From CAVYOD01 sp963770045 (GTDB taxonomy: Bacteria > Acidobacteriota > Aminicenantia > Aminicenantales > CAVYOD01), in contig CAVYOD010000018.1 in the NCBI GenBank assembly GCA_963770045.1, positions 96,727 through 160,726 on the forward strand: DNA of 64,000 bases. Direction: 5' to 3'. The position numbers and the translations under genes were made by a program. Below are positions 46,746 to 55,556 of the stretch, in pieces. The notes below the pieces were generated by a model. It searched no databases, was not told where the DNA came from, and saw only the letters and a program-made list of their open reading frames with translations. Every line of letters starts with the position of its first letter. Within the stretch, counting starts at the first letter, position 1.

Positions 46746-46832
46746 GCCTTAAGATTGAGACGTGAGGAAGCCAGAGGCATAAGGGCATGGCTTCCCCGAG
46801 TTGAGCGGGACGCAGAGCGAATGAATGTCTGA
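46746..46832 (+). pseudogene. Possible tyrosine-recombinase fragment
   Basis: A 28-codon open stretch encodes LRLRREEARGIRAWLPRVER, similar to the 'REExRAIRAWL' segment found in phage-type integrases. There is no start and the frame closes at once. It lies about 400 bp from tRNA-Arg, a usual integration site. Similarity is judged by eye only. The rest of 46711-47014 holds nothing recognisable. Confidence 0.25.
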
Positions 46833-47014
46833 TGGATAACAGACCCCAAAAAAGGGGAAATATTCTCAAAATATCTAAAAAGACAGTTTAAAATCACCCT
46901 CAGAATCATCCGAAAAATCTATAGACTGGATTTTTAATAGATGATATTTAAAGATGTGTGTCACGGCTCTGCTGTGATTAAGCGTGATAATGAATTTCAA
47001 TGAAGGAGGTTTTT

Positions 47015-47188
47015 ATGTCAACCCAAAAACACTTGTGCATCTTGGGCGTGTTGGTAGTGCTGGCTGTCGTTTTTGTCGGCTGCAATAACGCCAGGGCATA
47101 TTATCGGGCGATGAGCCGGGAGATGGAATCTATGCTAAAGGAGATTAGAGACGATGAAAAAGCAAGTGAGGGAAAGGCGAAAGACTAG
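47015..47188 (+). CDS. Small predicted lipoprotein
   Basis: 57 residues: a hydrophobic signal (ILGVLVVLAVVFVGC) ends in a lipobox-like VGC, followed by a short charged tail (EMESMLKEIRDDEK). ATG 47015 has AAGGAGGT six bases upstream; this start fits the lipoprotein better than an ATG five codons earlier. No family is recognised. Its C-terminal codons overlap a short, very basic alternative frame (MKKQVRERRKTRG) that is probably chance. Confidence 0.55.
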   Translation: MSTQKHLCILGVLVVLAVVFVGCNNARAYYRAMSREMESMLKEIRDDEKASEGKAKD

Positions 47189-47671
47189 GGGGCCCGGCCC
47201 TGATCGCAGGAGGCAGAGAAAGAGGGATACGAAAAAGGGAAAAATTCAATAAGGGGAAAAGGAACGGAATTCAAAAGAGCAGGTCCAGAAAAAGGCCGCC
47301 TGAAAAAATTGACCGCAGAAAAGTCAGCGATGAGGAAGCCCAGGAATTAGCGAGGCAATACGAAGGCCCAGATCGCTTTTTCCCAGCCTGGCCGGGCCGA
47401 AGGGCACTTGACTGGCTGCTTGGCTGGGCGGTGCCTTTATGGCTGGCGTCCAATAAGTACTATCAGCGCTGCTTTTAAGAGCATAAGCCAAGGGTGTTAC
47501 TAATGTAGCGGACGAGTGCAGCGCCTTGACAGCGTTTTCACGCTTGAAGTGCCATTTCTGACGACGGAGAAAGGGCTAACTGCACCGAGGAGGCCTGCTG
47601 TGTCATGGAGCGCAAAAAGGAAATTCTTGGAATGAGGAAGATGATGCAGGATTGAGGTCCGACCGCCTCCT
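47189..47671. other. Gene-poor region
   Basis: No supportable intact gene. A plus-strand open stretch at about 47267-47478 encodes a plausible C-terminal sequence (DRFFPAWPGRRALDWLLGW) but has no start codon. Near 47612 there is a 16-bp sequence (CGCAAAAAGGAAATTC) repeated at 51691 beside the IS element. Confidence 0.4.
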
Positions 47672-49819
47672 TTAGCCCAAGGCCTGCTTGACTCGTTCGG
47701 GCGTCATCGGGAGCTGGAACACACGGCCGCCGATGGCATCAAAGATCGCGTTGGCGATGACTCCACCCATGCAGATGATGGCAGGCTCGCCGCCTCCTTG
47801 TGGAGCTGCATTTCTATCATCAATCAGGACAGTTTCGATCAGGGGCAGCCAGGAAAATCTCGGAATCTGGTAGGTATCAAAATTCAGGTCGAGGATCTCG
47901 CCGCCTTTGAAATGAATATCCTCGGCCAGAGCATACCCCAACCCCATGGTGACACAGCCTTCCATCTGGATCTTAGCACCCTCGGGATTGATGGATAATC
48001 CCATATCCTGGGCACAGATGACCCTCTTAACCTGGACATGCCCGGTTTTCCGATCGACCTCCACCTCGCACATATGGGCCACATAGGTGCCGGCATCAAT
48101 CCCACAGGCTATCCCATACCCGCGGCCGCTCGGGGCTTTCGCCGGCGTCCAGCCGAACTTCTCTGCGGCGGCCTTTAAAACCCGGATCATCCTCGTATCC
48201 TTCAGGTTCTTCAGACGGAATTCGAGCGGATCCATTTCTGCTGCGGCCGCCAGGATGTCGATCTGAGATTCCCGGGCAAAAGTGTTCGTGTTGTTGGCTG
48301 GTGCACGCCAGGGACCCGTTCCAAACGGATGGGACCCAGGCTGCCCCCGCCATCCTGAGCCATAAGTCACCGTGCGGTGATGCGGGATGTCGTAAAAGTG
48401 TTGCGAGCCTCGTTCTCCCGCAAAGTACACCCCGTAATCCCACAGGGAGATTGCTCCCAGACCCGTCACCCCGGCCTTTATTTTAACCACCGCAGCCGGC
48501 CTGAACGTATCATAGAAAAATTCCTCGGGTCGGGTTAAGGTAACTTGAACGGGCCTGCCCGCTATTTTCGCCAACTTAGCCGCCTCAGCTGCCTGGTGAT
48601 TGGTGCCCTTGCCTCCGAAGCCTCCTCCGACAAACGGAGTTATAACGTGGACATCCTTGGAAGGAAATCCCAATGCCGAAGCCACCTCTTCTTTTACCCC
48701 GAACGGACTTTGGGTAGAAGCCCAAATCGTAGCCTTGCCCCCTTCGACCTTGGCCAGGGCCGTATGCGTTTCGATCGCGGCATGGGCGACGTACCCGTTC
48801 AAGTAGGTTTTTTCTATGATTGTCTTGGACGCTTTTTCTCCCTCGACCAGGTTCCCTCCTTCGGAAACAGTCTCGCCCGGGGGTGCGACTTTGAGGAGAT
48901 GGTCGAAGATCGTTTTTTCATCGACTTTGGCTTCCGGTTTGTCCCATTGAGCTTTGATCTTTTTGAGCGCCTGGTCGGCCAGCTCCGGGTCTTCGTGGAG
49001 CACCGCAATCATGTCCCCATCCTGAATAACCCTGGCGCCCTCGATTGTCTTTGCGCCGGATGTATCCGCACTGATCAACTTGGCATCATGGGCAGGGGGT
49101 CTCAGAATTCGAGCATAAAGCATGCCCTCTTCCCGGAGGTCTCCAGCGTATTTGGCTTTTCCTGTGACCTTATCCAGAGCGTCCCGGCGCAAGACTGGAG
49201 TTCCGACTATGGTGAAATCCGACGGCTTTTCCAGAACCTTTCCCTTCTCCAGACGCCTGGTAATCTTCTTTCCTTTGGCAAGCTGGGCATAGCTGACTTT
49301 TTTCTGTCTCTGGGATTTATTGTATATAACCCCGGCCTCAACTGTTAGCTCGGAAGGCGGAGTCTGCAGGTATTCGGATCCCAGCTCGATCAGAACCGCC
49401 CGGGCTTCTGCTGCAGCCGCCCTTAAGGGAGGACCGAAAAAGCGGGTGGACATGGAGCCCCAGGTTCCCGCATCCCAGGGACAAAGGTCGGTATCGCCCA
49501 TAACCATATCCACCGAATCCAGAGGGACTTCGAGCTCATCGGCCAACATCATGGCGAGGGAGGTGATCACTCCCTGGCCCATCTCAATTTTCCCTGTGAA
49601 GCATGAAACCCGGCCGTCCTCCCCGATCCGGAGAAAGGCATTGAAATCATCGGGCAGGGGCTGGCCGCGCTGACGCTGTGCCTCGAGTAAGGAAGGCTCT
49701 CCGACAGCGAACAGGATGACGATGCCGCCTCCCATCAGTTTTATGAACTCGCGACGATTGAGCGGCAGAGCAGGAGCTATATCATAAAAATCCTTTGCCT
49801 GATAATCGTCTTTTTTCAT
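47672..49819 (-). CDS. Xanthine dehydrogenase/aldehyde oxidase-family molybdopterin subunit (IorB-like)
   Basis: Large molybdenum hydroxylase subunit, about 715 residues, acting on aldehydes or N-heterocycles. After a Tat-like signal (NRREFIKLMGGG) come two Ald_Xan_dh_C2-type halves, with GKIEMGQGVITSLAMM, TPFVGGGFGGKGTN and a late GGGEPAIICMGGVIANAI segment. The N-terminal signal and the layout match isoquinoline 1-oxidoreductase beta-type subunits, which are periplasmic and lack an FAD subunit. ATG 49819 follows GGAGG and overlaps the small-subunit stop by 4 bp. Confidence 0.9.
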   Translation of the reverse strand: MKKDDYQAKDFYDIAPALPLNRREFIKLMGGGIVILFAVGEPSLLEAQRQRGQPLPDDFNAFLRIGEDGRVSCFTGKIEMGQGVITSLAMMLADELEVPLDSVDMVMGDTDLCPWDAGTWGSMSTRFFGPPLRAAAAEARAVLIELGSEYLQTPPSELTVEAGVIYNKSQRQKKVSYAQLAKGKKITRRLEKGKVLEKPSDFTIVGTPVLRRDALDKVTGKAKYAGDLREEGMLYARILRPPAHDAKLISADTSGAKTIEGARVIQDGDMIAVLHEDPELADQALKKIKAQWDKPEAKVDEKTIFDHLLKVAPPGETVSEGGNLVEGEKASKTIIEKTYLNGYVAHAAIETHTALAKVEGGKATIWASTQSPFGVKEEVASALGFPSKDVHVITPFVGGGFGGKGTNHQAAEAAKLAKIAGRPVQVTLTRPEEFFYDTFRPAAVVKIKAGVTGLGAISLWDYGVYFAGERGSQHFYDIPHHRTVTYGSGWRGQPGSHPFGTGPWRAPANNTNTFARESQIDILAAAAEMDPLEFRLKNLKDTRMIRVLKAAAEKFGWTPAKAPSGRGYGIACGIDAGTYVAHMCEVEVDRKTGHVQVKRVICAQDMGLSINPEGAKIQMEGCVTMGLGYALAEDIHFKGGEILDLNFDTYQIPRFSWLPLIETVLIDDRNAAPQGGGEPAIICMGGVIANAIFDAIGGRVFQLPMTPERVKQALG

Positions 49820-50298
49820 CGCTTCGAACCTCCTCTCATATTTTGCGCAGCCCTTTGGATAGCCTGAATGATGCGAGTGTGAGCTCCGCAGCGGCAGAGG
49901 TTTTCGTCCATGCCTTCGATGATATCCTTGCGGCTGGGGTTGGGATTTTTCAAGAGCAGGCCGTAAGCTGTGAGGATCATCCCCGGGGTGCAGAACCCAC
50001 ACTGCAGGGCATCGTGCTCGACGAAAGCCGCCTGGAGAGGGTGCAGCTTGCCGTTCCCGGCCAGCCCTTCGATGGTGATGACCTCCTTTTTATCGATGTT
50101 TGCCACAGGAAACTGGCAGGAGCGCACAGGTTCATTATCGACAAGGACCGTACACGCGCCGCAAAATCCTTCGCCGCAGCCAAACTTCGTTCCTGTGAGC
50201 TTGAAATCAGCTCGCAGCACCCATAGAAGCATGCGGTCGCGGTCGATCTCAAGGCTTTTCGTTTTTCCGTTGAGCTTAAAACCGATTGTCTTTTTCAT
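49816..50298 (-). CDS. (2Fe-2S)-binding small subunit of molybdenum hydroxylase (IorA-like)
   Basis: 160 residues with two [2Fe-2S] clusters: plant-type GCGEGFCGACTVLV and the helical GFCTPGMILTAYGLL plus NLCRCGAHTRI. It passes electrons from the molybdopterin subunit, probably to a cytochrome because no FAD subunit is encoded alongside. ATG 50298 has GGAGG upstream. It is translationally coupled to the large subunit. Confidence 0.95.
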   Translation of the reverse strand: MKKTIGFKLNGKTKSLEIDRDRMLLWVLRADFKLTGTKFGCGEGFCGACTVLVDNEPVRSCQFPVANIDKKEVITIEGLAGNGKLHPLQAAFVEHDALQCGFCTPGMILTAYGLLLKNPNPSRKDIIEGMDENLCRCGAHTRIIQAIQRAAQNMRGGSKR

Positions 50299-50330
50299 TC
50301 CGTCCTCCTTCCTCATGACCCGCTGCGGAT

Positions 50331-51002
50331 TCAGGCCAACCGCAGCAACGCGACGATGAGCAGGCAAAGGATGAACGCAGCGGGAGAGAGGATGTATTCA
50401 AGTTTTTTTTGGGCCCGGCTCTTGATCAGGCGAGCCACAAAGGATTCCATTTTCGCTCCCGCAAGAAAGCCCAGGGGAACGGTAACAAAGGAAGTCAGCA
50501 CAGCAACGTGGATATAATAGAGCGAGAGAGGATATCCAGTCCCGGGAACAACGCAAGCCGGGACTCCCGTGGCATATTTGACGAGGGGAAAAAGGTTCAC
50601 GGCCAGTGCGGCCGCCATGCCGCCGAGCAGGGCCTGCCCGACGGGCTTTTGGGTCATCTTGTCCTTGACTATGGAGACAAGAAGCACAAAGGCGATGGCT
50701 TCCATGAAAAAGGCAAAAATCGGATTGCCTATGGCGCCGTGTTTAATCGGAAGTGACAGGAGAAGGGCATCGAACATCTTGAAGAGCGAGGCTATAAGCG
50801 CCAGGAGCAACACTCCTGAAATTCTTCTGGAAACAACCCAGCCTGCCGCCATGAAGAAGAGGGCAACTCCAGTCATTATGGAGCCGGAAACGAAGGCTGC
50901 ACAGCTCCGTAGCCCCATACCCAGAACGGCTTCAGAAAGACCCCACACAGACCCGAGTACGATCACCAGGCCCAGGTAGGATTTGGCGATTGAATTATCC
51001 AT
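50331..51002 (-). CDS. Hypothetical six-TM membrane protein
   Basis: 223 residues with about six hydrophobic segments and a C-terminal one (FILCLLIVALL). The N-terminus reads KSYLGLVIVLGSVWGLSEA, followed by a segment resembling ECF-type or DUF membrane proteins (GQALLGGMAAALAVNLFPLVKYATG). No family assignment is safe. ATG 51002 has AAGGAGG. It lies 32 bp upstream of the IorA-like gene on the same strand and may be cotranscribed with that enzyme. Confidence 0.7.
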   Translation of the reverse strand: MDNSIAKSYLGLVIVLGSVWGLSEAVLGMGLRSCAAFVSGSIMTGVALFFMAAGWVVSRRISGVLLLALIASLFKMFDALLLSLPIKHGAIGNPIFAFFMEAIAFVLLVSIVKDKMTQKPVGQALLGGMAAALAVNLFPLVKYATGVPACVVPGTGYPLSLYYIHVAVLTSFVTVPLGFLAGAKMESFVARLIKSRAQKKLEYILSPAAFILCLLIVALLRLA

Positions 51003-51153
51003 GTGCGCCTCCTTGAATGCGGATTTTCTCTTCGAGGCCGTGTTGATGACCACGCAGAAAATCTATCATCCTAAGATGATGGATGTCAATGAAGAAAGAA
51101 ATCGGCAGATAATGGGCCAGAATGAAGCAAGGGATCTCAAAGGCTTGTGGAGT

Positions 51154-51186
51154 TTGACAGCGATTCATAACAAATTATGTTATAAT
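51154..51186 (+). promoter_or_regulatory. Candidate promoter with long spacer
   Basis: Perfect TTGACA and TATAAT hexamers are separated by 21 nt, longer than optimal, upstream of the small secreted protein. A -10 with another -35, or DNA-bending activation, would be needed. Confidence 0.35.
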
Positions 51187-51281
51187 GAATACAGGAAAGA
51201 AGGTTTTGATTATGCTTTTTGTCTTCATTTTCACAATGAATTCCAGGGAATTTTCTGGCCTAGTGCCAAAGGAGGTCTGAA

Positions 51282-51673
51282 GTGAAAACAAAGATTATGC
51301 TGACAGTGAGTCTCATCGCTTTGCTTGCGGTGACGTCTGGGTACGGGCAGCAGTGGTCGTCGCTCAAAGTGAAGATTGACTTCCCGTTCACTGTCGAGGG
51401 CAAGGTCCTTCCTGCAGGGGAGTATGAATTTGTGCGAGACAACTCGGCGCCAGTCTTCAGAGTGACGGACGGGGCAAAGAACGGTACTCTGGCGCCGATC
51501 TTAACCCGGATCGCCGGAGCAATGCACACAACCCCACAAGACGCTCACTTGGTGTTCGACGTGGTCGGGGATACCCACTTCTTTCGGAAATCTGGATTCC
51601 GGGCGAAGATGGTTACCTTATGCTGGCCACGAAGGGCAAACACGAGCATAAGGTCATTAATGTGAAGCGCTAG
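51282..51673 (+). CDS. Small secreted protein of unknown function, frameshifted
   Basis: About 130 residues when reconstructed. A signal peptide (MKTKIMLTVSLIALLAVTSGYGQ) is followed by FPFTVEGKVLPAGEYEFVRD, a pattern seen in exported hypothetical proteins of Acidobacteriota. One base shifts near 51580; in the other frame the protein continues EIWIPGEDGYLMLATKGKH to a stop at 51671-51673. GTG 51282 has AAAGGAGG upstream. Confidence 0.65.
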
Positions 51674-51727
51674 GCTGGCTTCCGCGGCGGCGCAAAAAGG
51701 AAATTCCTTCTATGATGATGTGATGCA

Positions 51728-51901
51728 AACGATATTTTCTTCTCCTTTTCTTCTCTTTAGGTTTTGTGAACCATCCTTCTATCCGTGCCCCTAGCCCGAA
51801 GGCTATGTCCGCACACACTCTAACGTCAGGTACCGGCCCCTTAACCTATCCCACAATGCGGCCTTCTCAAGCCCATTAAAGAATTTCTCAAGGCGGCCGA
51901 T
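51728..51901 (-). ncRNA. Putative bridge RNA region of the IS element
   Basis: The 3' non-coding part of the element. On the minus strand it can form CGGCC..GGCCG closing a loop with two CTTGAGAA copies, and an AGCC-TTCG-GGCT tetraloop hairpin. IS1111-group elements are known to encode their bridge RNA in this position. The assignment rests on position and simple stems only. Confidence 0.4.
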
Positions 51902-52918
51902 TTATCTTCGATAAGGAATATAATTGCGGTGCTCTTTCAAAACCTTGTAGATGATCGTCAACAATCGCCTGGCCGTGGCCACTTTGGCTTTGTTAGCGCC
52001 TTTTCTTCGGGCTAGCCGTTCGTAAAAGCAGCGCAGGTCAAAATCCGCCCGGATGGCCGGCCAGACCGCCTCCACCGCCGCCCAGCGCAGCCAGCGATTC
52101 CCCGCCCGCACGATTTTGCCATGATAGGTCTTATCACCCGAGCTGTGCGTCGAAGGAATGACCCCCGCGTAGGCATGAAGATGAGCCGCATCGATGAACC
52201 TGGTCATGTCCGCGATCTCCACCGCCACCAGGGCCGATAAATATTTCCCAAACCCAGGAATCGTCCGGATAAACTGAGCCTCCCGGCTTTCCTCATAGAA
52301 CTTCTCGACAAGGGCTGTCGACTCCTCAATCCTCGTTTTCAAATGCCGGTAGGTCTTCAGCAACGCCTCCAGCAGTCTCTTCTCACCCGGGGCCAGATCC
52401 AACCCCAAGAGCACCTTCTGACCTTTGTCGGAAAAAATATTGGTCTCCCGGGCCACTTCCTCCCGAATCTCCTCCCTCTGCTGAGAAAGAAACGCCAGAA
52501 TCCGATTCTTCAGCGCCGTCATAGCGCTCACATAAAAAGCCCTCTGCCGCAAAACTCGCTGGGCTTGCCGGTTCTCCGGCGACCGCCGGTAAACCTCCGG
52601 GATCATGTTCATCCGCAAAAGATGGGCCAGCACCTCGGAATCCCGCTTATCCGTCTTGATCTTCGCCCTGGCGATGGCTTTCACTTCATTCGGATGAGCG
52701 ATCTTGATCCCAACCCCCATCTCCTCCAAAACATCCACCATCGTGTAGCTCGAGCGGCCAGTCTCAATCACGGCTTCAACATCTCCCCAACCCGCAAGAA
52801 ACTTCTCGATCTCGAGACGAAGATTGGGGACTCGCCCCGATTGCAGCACCTGACCTTCCTCATCCATTAATGTCAGATGCGAGTATTGCCTGTGATGGTC
52901 AATACCCATATAATTCAT
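51902..52918 (-). CDS. IS110-family transposase
   Basis: 338 residues. The N-terminal RuvC-like DEDD domain shows MGIDHHRQYSH, VEAVIETGRSSY and KTDKRDSEVLAHLL. The C-terminal transposase_20 domain shows IPGFGKYLSALVAVEIADM and the serine-bearing THSSGDK..VRAGNRWLRWAAVEA. It appears intact. ATG 52918 follows AAGGAGG, which can be sequestered in a stem with the element's end. Confidence 0.95.
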   Translation of the reverse strand: MNYMGIDHHRQYSHLTLMDEEGQVLQSGRVPNLRLEIEKFLAGWGDVEAVIETGRSSYTMVDVLEEMGVGIKIAHPNEVKAIARAKIKTDKRDSEVLAHLLRMNMIPEVYRRSPENRQAQRVLRQRAFYVSAMTALKNRILAFLSQQREEIREEVARETNIFSDKGQKVLLGLDLAPGEKRLLEALLKTYRHLKTRIEESTALVEKFYEESREAQFIRTIPGFGKYLSALVAVEIADMTRFIDAAHLHAYAGVIPSTHSSGDKTYHGKIVRAGNRWLRWAAVEAVWPAIRADFDLRCFYERLARRKGANKAKVATARRLLTIIYKVLKEHRNYIPYRR

Positions 52919-52921
52919 CTG

Positions 52922-52984
52922 TGCACCTCCTTAAAGATAATGTTTCCAACCGGAAGTCTATCACAGACCCCCGGAGGAGGTGCA
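52922..52984 (-). promoter_or_regulatory. Stem that sequesters the transposase ribosome-binding site
   Basis: In the transposase mRNA direction, TGCACCTCC (52984-52976) can pair perfectly over 9 bp with GGAGGTGCA (52930-52922), which contains the Shine-Dalgarno. A TTCC-AACC-GGAA hairpin lies in the loop. Read-through transcripts from outside would be poorly translated. Confidence 0.5.
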
Positions 52985-53001
52985 TCACATCATCATGTTA
53001 C

Positions 53002-53219
53002 CTATTTCTTGATCGTGTTGATGATATTCTGGACTTGGGCCAACCTTTCTGTGTTCGGTTCAAGCTTGAGGAACTTTTCAAAATATTCAACCGCCTTGCT
53101 CCCGTCGAGTATATCATAGGGCAAAAGCTTATTGAGGCTCTCACAAGATTAGTTTGTCCAATACCCGCTTCTGGCTTCCGCCGGGGGTGTTTTTCAAGTT
53201 CAGGCTCTCTTTTTTTCAT
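53002..53219 (-). pseudogene. Degraded TPR-protein remnant
   Basis: The 3' part reads KAVEYFEKFLKLEPNTERLAQ to a stop at 53002-53004, a typical terminal TPR unit, but the frame upstream is closed. A different frame opens with ATGAAAAAAAGAG overlapping the stop of the GWxTD gene. It looks like the ends of a former downstream gene joined after a deletion, immediately beside the IS element. Confidence 0.45.
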
Positions 53220-55303
53220 TTCTTCGCCTCGAGGGATTTGACCAGCGCTTTGATTCTCTCTTGATCGGGGCTGATCTGGAGAGACTTGTTCCAGGCCTCG
53301 AGAGCTTCAGGGAAATTGCCCAATTGATAGTAGCAATCCCCGATAGAGTTCAGAACATTGATGTTGGTCCCAAAATGAGTCAGGTACTCTTTGTGGACAG
53401 CGATGGCCTCCGCGTATTCACCCAAGGACTGGTGGGCTTGCCCCAGCACTTGCAGAAATTCATATTTTTGTTTCTCTTTTACCAGCGGGAGCGCAATCTC
53501 TTTCATCAGTTGATATTCTTTAGTCAGGGCCAGGGCCCGGCAGAAATCCAGGGCGAACTGCTCGGAAGACGGATCCTTCCGATAAGCCTCTTCCAAAAGC
53601 GTCCTGGCCTTGGAGGTGTCTTGTTTGTTGAAAAATTGATTTCCCAGGATGTTGACGTTTTCCGGGTCATCATCGGGAGGCTTGGGCAAAGAAAGGACCC
53701 AAGGTCTCAGCAGATCGGGCATCGGGGTGATATAGAAAGGGCCCTGTTCAGAAAGAATTGCCGCCTGGTTTTTATCTAAGAGAGAGACTCTGATACTGTA
53801 ATAAGCGGGGACCAGCTCGGCAAGAGCAAATTCTTCGAAGAAACTTGTCGGGCCCGGGTAGTCCTTGATGTTTTTGACAAAAGACCGGACTTTTTCATTC
53901 TCCTTGAAAATTGCGTACTCTAAGGTTCCGCTCTCTTTGAGATCCTGGGTTAGACCCCGGATCTGGAAAAAGAGAGTCAGCGTGTCTTGGCGGGTAAAAT
54001 CATTCCGCGGCGAGGGGACGAACTGAACATTTTCCATAAGGAAAGGCTTGTTCTGACCTTTATACTGTGAATTTTCGTCAATCCGGTTTGCCAGGGTGAG
54101 CGGACTCATCTGGAGAGAAGAAGTCTCCGGAATCGTGAGGTCAGCTTCGACAGAGGAGAATTCTTTGGATACGGCATTTTTGAAGAGAAGGTTCAATCGA
54201 TACTGCCCTTGAACGAGAGGGAACATATCCTGGAAGCTGAACAGTTTTGCCTTGATCTTGTCCATTCGCTCTTCGTTCATTTTGATCGGGACTTTTCTCT
54301 CGAACTGATAGATGGTCTTCCCGCTCAAGTCCTTCACACTGCCGTTTATTTCCAGGTTAGATTGATAGGTGTTTTCAAATTGTTCAAAGGTCAGTTTTTT
54401 CGGCTCGATCAGATAATGAACGAAGAAGATTCCGGCCGGGTCTTGGAACACCCTGACCAGAGAATCGCTCTCTATATAGTTAGCCGAATAATCGACTTCG
54501 ATGATATCTTTGTAGGCCAGAAGCTTCGCGGCATATTCGTCTTTAACTTGTTGATAACCCGCTTGGGGGATTTTCTGGCCGATCAGGATTTCTGAAGCGA
54601 TGGAGGGGCTAGCCTGAAGGAGAGGCTCACCGTGAATCAGGCTCAAGGACACATCGGCAATAGTCGGCTCGACCTCGAAAAGCTGATCGTAGGCCCCTTG
54701 ATAGCTCGTCATGTCGCCTTTATAATCGACCAGGAGATTTTGCGGCCCGAATCTAACGGGAGAATAGAGGATATATTCGCCCGTGTTGTCTCTTTTGAAG
54801 AATACGACGCTGAAGGAATTGGGAAGCCCGTACTCGATCATGCCGTCATAAAACCAGATGATGGTCGGTTTAACCTCGGTGAGATTTTCGAATCTCTCGA
54901 TCGATTTCGGCTCTCCCAGAATGATATAAATTCTCCCCATATCCGAACGCCACCCCTGGCCTGGCCCCTCTTTTCCAAGGTATTGGTTGGCGTATTGGAT
55001 TCTCCGGTAATGTTCCTTCTTGAATTCATTCTCCGGGGTGTTGGGGTTCGGGTTTCTGACCTTCCAGAAAGCTTCGATGAATTTCTCTCTCTGCGGGTCC
55101 GTCTCGAGCTGGAGAAAGACTTCCTTTTCTTTCGGCGTGATGATGTAAACCACTTCCTCTTGGAGCCACTTTCGGTACTTGGGCTCGAGGTCCTTGGGCG
55201 ACTTCTTTTTCTGGCCAAGGGCCGAGATATTCAGGACAAAAAGAAAAGAACAGAATATAGAGAGCAGCACCCTTTTCTTCATAGTTGACATTGTAACCCA
55301 CAT
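53216..55303 (-). CDS. GWxTD-domain secreted protein with C-terminal TPR region
   Basis: 695 residues, exported. The signal peptide (KKRVLLSIFCSFLFVLNISALG) is followed by a GWxTD domain (WKVRNPNPNTPENEF, then QGWRSDMGRIYIILGEP). A central beta-rich region follows, and three or so TPR units fill the C-terminal 150 residues (EQFALDFCRALALTKEY, NSIGDCYYQLGNFPEALEAW). Such proteins are common in Acidobacteriota and Aminicenantota; their function is not known. I chose ATG 55303, which has AAGGAG six bases upstream; later Met codons are alternatives. Confidence 0.85.
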   Translation of the reverse strand: MWVTMSTMKKRVLLSIFCSFLFVLNISALGQKKKSPKDLEPKYRKWLQEEVVYIITPKEKEVFLQLETDPQREKFIEAFWKVRNPNPNTPENEFKKEHYRRIQYANQYLGKEGPGQGWRSDMGRIYIILGEPKSIERFENLTEVKPTIIWFYDGMIEYGLPNSFSVVFFKRDNTGEYILYSPVRFGPQNLLVDYKGDMTSYQGAYDQLFEVEPTIADVSLSLIHGEPLLQASPSIASEILIGQKIPQAGYQQVKDEYAAKLLAYKDIIEVDYSANYIESDSLVRVFQDPAGIFFVHYLIEPKKLTFEQFENTYQSNLEINGSVKDLSGKTIYQFERKVPIKMNEERMDKIKAKLFSFQDMFPLVQGQYRLNLLFKNAVSKEFSSVEADLTIPETSSLQMSPLTLANRIDENSQYKGQNKPFLMENVQFVPSPRNDFTRQDTLTLFFQIRGLTQDLKESGTLEYAIFKENEKVRSFVKNIKDYPGPTSFFEEFALAELVPAYYSIRVSLLDKNQAAILSEQGPFYITPMPDLLRPWVLSLPKPPDDDPENVNILGNQFFNKQDTSKARTLLEEAYRKDPSSEQFALDFCRALALTKEYQLMKEIALPLVKEKQKYEFLQVLGQAHQSLGEYAEAIAVHKEYLTHFGTNINVLNSIGDCYYQLGNFPEALEAWNKSLQISPDQERIKALVKSLEAKK

Positions 55304-55524
55304 CGGCTGCTCCTTCAAATGATCCCAAGCTCTATGACGAACATCCCCCGGGCAAACTTCTTTATCTGAAGCCAACTTTCAACTCTATAATGCTTTCAAC
55401 ACGGTCAACCATACCGTTATGATGGCGGTCGAACGAGCCCTAATTTCGGATGCCTAGAGCTGGACCATGCCCCGCGAAGCCCAACTCGGCCTCCGGTTCA
55501 GTTTCTGATTGCGGCAAGAATCAA

Positions 55525-55556
55525 GGGGGACTCCCGCGAGTCCCCCTTTCTTTTTT
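55525..55556 (+). terminator. Strong terminator without an obvious upstream gene
   Basis: GGGGGACTC (55525-55533), a CCGC loop, GAGTCCCCC (55538-55546) and a T-rich tail. No plus-strand gene is visible in 55304-55524, so it may end a small RNA or antisense transcript, or protect mnmA from read-through. Confidence 0.75.

Larger units (their letters stand above)
51712..52996 (-). mobile_element. IS110-family (IS1111-like) insertion sequence
   Basis: A DEDD transposase gene is bounded by a perfect 16-bp inverted repeat, ATGATGATGTGATGCA at 51712-51727 and its complement at 52981-52996. IS110 elements usually lack terminal repeats, but the IS1111 group has short subterminal ones. The longer non-coding part (190 bp) lies 3' of the transposase, as expected for IS1111. 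The exact element boundary may be a few bases outside the repeats. No target duplication is apparent, as is normal for the family. Confidence 0.75.

Noticed and set aside
46718..46909. 63-codon minus-strand open frame after tRNA-Arg
   Set aside because: No ribosome-binding site or plausible protein features; it overlaps the integrase-like scrap on the other strand.
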